Part shown: positions 59,519 through 64,000 of the stretch, piece by piece | Numbering within the stretch: the first letter of the stretch is position 1 | Layout: each line of letters opens with the position of its first letter | From: Ilyonectria destructans | Lineage: Eukaryota > Ascomycota > Sordariomycetes > Hypocreales > Nectriaceae | Direction: 5' to 3' | Length of the DNA stretch: 64,000 nucleotides | Assembly: GCA_020740775.1 (NCBI GenBank) | Contig: JAHEWK010000005.1 | Location: 3,286,001 to 3,350,000 of the forward strand | Program-made: the position numbers and the translations under genes | Notes under the pieces: generated by a model | Databases searched by the model: none | Told to the model about the DNA's origin: nothing | What the model saw: the letters and a program-made list of their open reading frames with translations, nothing else

Positions 59519-61063
59519 ATGCCCCCCGCTACATCGCTCCCTCGTGTGATCGTGGTTGGAGCTGGACTTGGAGGGCTCGCCACTGCTATTGCACTGTCTC
59601 TCACTGGAGAATTCTCCATCTTAGTCCTTGAGGCGGCGTTATCGCTGGGTGAAATCGGTGCAGGGATCCAAATTTCTCCGAACGCCTCTCGACTGCTACG
59701 GCGATGGCAATGCGACAAGTATCTGAATAGCTCTGCTGTTGAACCCAGAAGCGCATATGTTCGCAGGTGGCAGTCTGGTGAAATTCTCCAAGAACGACCT
59801 CTCAACCCCGGGCTGGAAGCCAAATATGGCGCCCCGTACTATCACTGGCATCGTGCTGATCTACACCTTGGCTTACTCCAGCGTGCACGCGACCTCAATG
59901 TGGACGTTCGGGTTGGCTCTAAAGTGATTAAAATAGATGCCGGCATGGAGACAGGAAAGGCTTCAGCTACATTGGAATCTGGTGAGACGTTGGACGCTAT
60001 CTTCATCATCGGCGCAGATGGCATCAAGTCAACAGTCAGAGACCAGATTTTCCCGGGAAGTCCACAGCCACAGCCGACTGGAGATTTAGCATATCGGTTT
60101 ACAATTAAAATCAGCGACCTCAAGCAAAACTCAAAGGTAGCTCATCTCGCCGAGTCGCCCTCAGCTACCAGCTGGTGGGGTCCGGGGAGGCATGTTGTTG
60201 GTTACATGCTTCGAGGCGAGTTGATATATAACGTCGTCGCAGTCTTTCCAGATGACGGCTCCGTTACGGATATTGGGAGAGCAACTGCAGCCCTTACGGA
60301 AATGCAGGCGATGTATGAAGGGTGGGACCCAGTGTAAGTTGGTTGCCCCAAGTAGCACTCCCATCCCTGGTAGATTCGATGCTTACCCACCCAAGCGTCT
60401 TAGAACTGATGCATCTTGCTGAGCCTCAAGCTTTGCTGAAATGGACATTGATGGACATTCCGCCTCTCCCAAGCTGGACAAAGGGGAGAGTGGCACTCAT
60501 AGGTGGTATGCATTTCTGTTGATCGTCCTACAGTCTCCAGCAAACCCAAGGATTTGCGAAACTTTGACCCACTGGAGCACGAATATCCCCGAGGTGACTG
60601 CGCGCTAACATGATTTCAGATGCCTGTCATCCGATGTTGCCATATCTTGCTCAAGTATACCGCCCCCTCTTCCTTGGCGTGATTACTTACCCACACGGGT
60701 TTTCAGGGGTCCGCTCAAGCTATCGAGGATGCAGCCACGTTAGCTATTCTTTTGAAGGAATTGAAAAATGAACCCGAGAAGGCAGCTCAGCTGTATCAGA
60801 CCCTTCGCAAGGACCGAGCCACCAAGGTACAGCAGTATGCAAGAGAACAACGTAGCAGAAACCACTTGCTTGATGGTCCAGCTCAAATGCAGCGAGATGC
60901 GGAATTGAGGGGCTTGGCCTCGGCTCCAAAATCGGCTCATTCTTGGCAGTGGGAGGCTGACGAACAGGCAAACGGAGCGCGGAAGTCGGTGACATGGATC
61001 GATGGGCTATACAACTATGATCCAGAGGACGCCGCTCGAGCTGCTATCAATAACAGGTGCTAG
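59519..61063 (+). CDS. FAD-dependent monooxygenase B, salicylate hydroxylase-like
   Basis: ATG at 59519, stop at 61063; four exons. The first exon (to about 60335) encodes VIVVGAGLGGLATAIALSL (GxGxxG), GEIGAGIQISPNASRLLRRW, HWHRADLHLGLL, and IIGADGIKSTVRDQIF (the DG motif). After an intron, KWTLMDIPPLPSWTKGRVALIG joins through two more short introns to GDACHPMLPYLAQ and GSAQAIEDAATLAILL, rebuilding the GD motif exactly. Together with monooxygenase A this gives the cluster two group A hydroxylases of different subfamilies; this one is closer to classic fungal salicylate 1-hydroxylases. About 430 residues. Head-to-head with the ThDP enzyme gene. Confidence 0.87.
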
Positions 61064-61542
61064 ATGAAGATGGATCATTAACTCGCTTTTTAAATAAATG
61101 TTTTGGGCTATATAATTCATTGAGTTGTGACCTACATGCCATATCAGACACTCTGATGTCAATGAAGACTGACGTCAGCTTAAATAAGCGTTCTCAGCTA
61201 TTCATGCGTTTAGTTATGATCCACACGCCATATCAGACAATCCAATATGTGAGGGGTGATGTAAGCCGCTCAGGAAACTTAAGCAAGCACGATATCAGAG
61301 TAGATAGAGAGGGTCATAAAATCAATGTACGTGTATCACTGGGTTGGGGCCTTAATTTTGGTCCTGTGGCGCGGTGGTTATCACTTTTGACATATGAAGG
61401 GATCGTGAACCGCACATCAATTTGAGTGTTGAGATAATTGTCTAGAATAGTTAACAAATACATTGTTGGATCAACGTACGAATAATCTCGAATTGATCTA
61501 ACTTCAAGCTTGACTATCTCATAGTCATGGCGAGCAAAGTTT

Positions 61543-62565
61543 CTACAAAGCTGCAGAGGCTAGCTGCTGGATTCGTCGCAGATTCCATTCGCCGGCGGTA
61601 TACACTCTTTCCTCGCCAACCTGGCCTCCAACTTGGATAACATCGTTTGATTTGAGCTGCTGAATAGGCTCCATGATAATGTGGTCGGCTGGCCGAATGA
61701 AGTACACAACGCTGTATCTGTCGACGCTACCTTGTTCTCCAGGGCTAGGGACAACCCGATGCTTGGCAGACTTCAGAGTTCCGTTGCTGAACTTCACCAT
61801 AGCATCACCCAGGTTGATTATGGCACAGCCTGGAGAAGGTTTGACGTAGTTCCACTCTCCTTTGTGGGCAGGATCATGACTCTGAATCTGGAGGCCACCC
61901 AACCAGTTGAACAGAACAGTCACACTGCCAAAATCAGTGTGGGAAGGGAGCCCGATCAGGTTGGAGTCGGTGTCATGCGGCTTCTTCTTGGTCAGGCGAA
62001 TGTGGTCTCCCGAAAGCGAATCAAACGGGTTCTTGTCTGTGTATGAATTTTCCGGAACGCCTTGAGAGCTAGCCAGCGAGCGAAGAATGACCTGGCCGCC
62101 GTCGTGACAATGCTTGGTGAAGCTCTTAAGAAGATCGTTGGATTCTTCTAGCCTCGGTAGGTATTTAATGACATCGCCATTGCCAAAGAGATGATCCTTG
62201 GAGATGTTGAAAAACTCAGTGGTATCAGGCCGCTTGTCCTTGTCTGTGGCCTTGACAGTTCCTGCCGGCTTATATCCAAAAATGGATCGTCCCCGGTCAG
62301 CCCTGTATTTCATCTTTTCTTCTGGAGGCTTGTTGAACGCTTCTTTCGAAAGCTCCAGCAGTTGATTACTTTCGGTAATAAGCTCCCGCCCTTCGCCAGA
62401 GTCGGTAAGGTTCAGGTAGAAGAATCCATCTGTCCTAACAGCGTTCAATGCTCGAATCTCTTCGCCATGATCATGGTCAAGGATCTTCCTGAAAGAGATT
62501 ACATCGATGTCAGCCAGAGGAACATCGTTGGGGAAGGCGGGCAGGTTTTCTGGTCCAGTGGGCAT
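61543..62565 (-). CDS. 2-oxoglutarate/Fe(II)-dependent dioxygenase (isopenicillin N synthase-like fold)
   Basis: Single exon, 340 residues from the ATG at 62565; a TTG-started frame from 62577 is not needed. An N-terminal DIOX_N domain contains DIDVISFRKILDHDH and RTDGFFYLNLTDSGEG. The C-terminal jelly roll has LPSHTDFGSVTVLF with iron ligands His209 and Asp211, the third ligand His269 in SAKHRVVPSP, and the 2-oxoglutarate-binding RYS (Arg283, Ser285) in DRYSVVYFIRP. All catalytic residues are present. Relatives hydroxylate, desaturate or demethylate small molecules, including in secondary metabolism and xenobiotic breakdown. Divergent from the homogentisate dioxygenase gene. Confidence 0.9.
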   Translation of the reverse strand: MPTGPENLPAFPNDVPLADIDVISFRKILDHDHGEEIRALNAVRTDGFFYLNLTDSGEGRELITESNQLLELSKEAFNKPPEEKMKYRADRGRSIFGYKPAGTVKATDKDKRPDTTEFFNISKDHLFGNGDVIKYLPRLEESNDLLKSFTKHCHDGGQVILRSLASSQGVPENSYTDKNPFDSLSGDHIRLTKKKPHDTDSNLIGLPSHTDFGSVTVLFNWLGGLQIQSHDPAHKGEWNYVKPSPGCAIINLGDAMVKFSNGTLKSAKHRVVPSPGEQGSVDRYSVVYFIRPADHIIMEPIQQLKSNDVIQVGGQVGEERVYTAGEWNLRRIQQLASAAL

Positions 62566-62589
62566 GTTGGCCGGCAAGAATAAATTTCG

Positions 62590-62707
62590 TTATCTTTCGT
62601 TATCTTTAGAGTGAGGCTAATGCGTAACTAGCAATCCGTTTTCGTTATCAGTGATGTCGAGTATTTATCATCGTCGAGGCCGTCCCCAATACGTACGTCC
62701 CCAATAC
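62590..62707. promoter_or_regulatory. Tandem GATA-type sites and a 15-base tandem repeat
   Basis: TTATCT (AGATAA on the other strand) occurs at 62590-62595 and 62600-62605, ten bases apart, as part of a duplicated TTTCGTTATC word. Further upstream CGTCCCCAATAC is present at 62681-62692 and 62696-62707, containing CCAAT-like boxes. GATA sites are bound by AreA-type nitrogen regulators; function here is inferred. Confidence 0.4.
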
Positions 62708-63404
62708 AAAGTTGTCTTGGATTACGTCGAAACGTGAAAATGAATTGAACATCACTGCGGGGCAACTCTCCAACTCTTGGGTGGGTGATTCTTTTTCCCC
62801 GGCATTTTCAATATTACACCGAAGCACGGTGTAAAACTTCTCCGGCCCCAAGTTTGTTCGAGACCAGGCCGCGCGACCAAGTGGCTGAGAAAATTGGCTT
62901 TATGCAACGTCTGTGTTGATCAAGTGGATGCGCTTGGAAGTAAGACGTCATCCGGGGCAACAAATTTGGTGGGATAGATGTGCATGCAATCATGCCCGTA
63001 AGGCGGCGATTCTGTGTCATGGCATGAATGTTCCTCCACAGGCTCCTTGTGTCCGCATTTGGAAAATTGACAGGATTAAGTAGGGTCCGCGAGAGGTTCT
63101 AACCGTTTCCACCTAACATCATTCCGGCCTTGTTCCGAAGAAATGGAACGATCAGATAGCTCCGCAATTTGTCCAAATAAGAAAAAAAGCCTCGCATGGT
63201 TTGGTGGCAAGCATTTGCCGGTTCTTCACTATTTTCATTAACCTGAGACCAATATTTATTTGATTTGAGGCCTCATCATCGAGCCGGCCTTAGATCTAAG
63301 TGAGTGACAGCGTCGGACCCAAGGGCAGCTTAATCCTTCATCGCTTATGCAAGCCTTACACGTCAAATCATCTCTCGGCCTCTCTGTAAACAAGTATTTT
63401 CAAA

Positions 63405-64000
63405 ATGGTAGCTGAGACTCTAGATGTCAGTGCCTCTAATGGAACCCCAGTGCCAAAGGAGTTACCTGTGCCACATGACCGAGTCTTTCACTTCACCGAC
63501 CTTGGTCTCACCAAACCTCAGCGAGTTGGAGATCCGTACGACTACCAAGCAGGGTTCGGCAACCACTTTGAATCAGAACTCATCCCCGGGACGCTCCCAA
63601 TCGGCCAGAGCCACCCACACGTCTGCCGCTTCAGTTTGTACACGGAAGTGTTGACAGCCTCCGCCTTCGCTGCGCCTCGGCACTCCAACTTCACAACGGT
63701 TCTGTATCGAACCCGCCCAAGCTGCGCAAGTGGTGAGTGTTTGCCTGCTTGACGTGGCAAGTATCTCGCACTAATATGGGAGCTAGATTACGAAGTCGAG
63801 GTCGAGACTCGGGCAAAATGGGAGACTTGTTTTCTCGCAAGCAACCCCAAAGTGACCATGGTAGCCTCGCAGCTAGAGTGGAGACCGTTTGATCTCCCAG
63901 AGGGGCAGACCGACTTTATAGATGGTGTCAATACCCTCGGTGGCAATGGAGACGCAAACCTTCGAGATGGCATAGCGCTTCACATCTTCACCGTCAACTC
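63405..64000 (+). CDS. hmgA: Homogentisate 1,2-dioxygenase (3' part outside window)
   Basis: ATG at 63405 (CAAAATGG). Exon 1 reads VGDPYDYQAGFGNHFESELIPG, TLPIGQSHPHVCRFSLYTEVL, TASAFAAPRHSNFTTVLYRTRPS: the N-terminal signature of homogentisate dioxygenase. A 65-70 base intron (GTGAGT...CTAG) leads to DYEVEVETRAKWETCFLASNPK and QLEWRPFDLPEGQTDFIDGV, with GGNGDANLRDGIALHIFTVN reaching the window end. The iron ligands lie in the missing C-terminal half. The enzyme cleaves homogentisate to maleylacetoacetate in tyrosine and phenylacetate breakdown. The symbol is by family; a paralogue with another substrate is possible because the neighbours visible here are not the usual fahA/maiA partners, which may lie to the right. 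Confidence 0.88.

Overview
The window is chromosomal DNA of a filamentous ascomycete (Pezizomycotina). Most genes are broken by 45-70 base introns with GT...AG ends and TAAC-type branch points. The protein families are typically fungal: Zn2Cys6 regulator, GT32 Och1-like, fungal ADAM, CCCH/DUF7923 and MFS/APC permeases. AT-rich, TpA-rich blocks that look RIP-degraded separate some genes. Species cannot be named from the sequence alone. I count 20 protein-coding genes plus one decayed gene; the first and last genes are cut by the window ends. Exon joins were read by eye.

Left part (1-10.8 kb): a CCCH zinc-finger gene (partial), a secreted D-arabinono/gulono-lactone-oxidase-like flavoprotein, a small secreted protein, then about 3.8 kb without a convincing gene. 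From 10.8 to 17.5 kb sit three membrane or Golgi genes fitting one job: a type II membrane protein resembling fungal beta-mannosyltransferases, a membrane O-acyltransferase and an Och1-like GT32. They look like a small surface-glycan cluster. A broken Thr/Cys-rich secreted gene, an AT-rich block and a large CorA-like channel protein carrying a C2H2-like finger follow (17.9-23.8 kb).

From 24.7 to 36 kb lies a sugar-utilisation cluster: sugar/lactose-permease-like MFS transporter, Zn2Cys6 regulator, GH3 beta-glucosidase with PA14 domain, and further right a DHA1-type MFS exporter. Three promoter regions share a palindrome, CCRTCGGG-N7-CCCGAYGG (CGG-N9-CCG), the geometry expected for a dimeric Zn2Cys6 protein. 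It occurs twice between transporter and regulator, once before the glucosidase and once before the DHA1 gene. This suggests one self-regulated regulon and is the most novel observation here.

After a membrane protein with a basic His/Arg/Ser tail (36.3 kb), a MITE-like inverted repeat and a fungal ADAM metalloprotease (39-41 kb), the right third (43.4-64 kb) is a dense run of ten catabolic-type genes: two related P450s, two salicylate-hydroxylase-like FAD monooxygenases, a RidA-family protein, an APC amino-acid/GABA-type permease, a type B carboxylesterase, a ThDP-dependent decarboxylase/synthase-like enzyme, a 2-oxoglutarate dioxygenase and homogentisate 1,2-dioxygenase (partial). Eight of the ten form four head-to-head pairs sharing promoters. 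Together they could take up, de-esterify, hydroxylate, deaminate and decarboxylate an aromatic (perhaps nitrogen-bearing) compound and feed it to ring cleavage by way of homogentisate. The substrate cannot be read from sequence.
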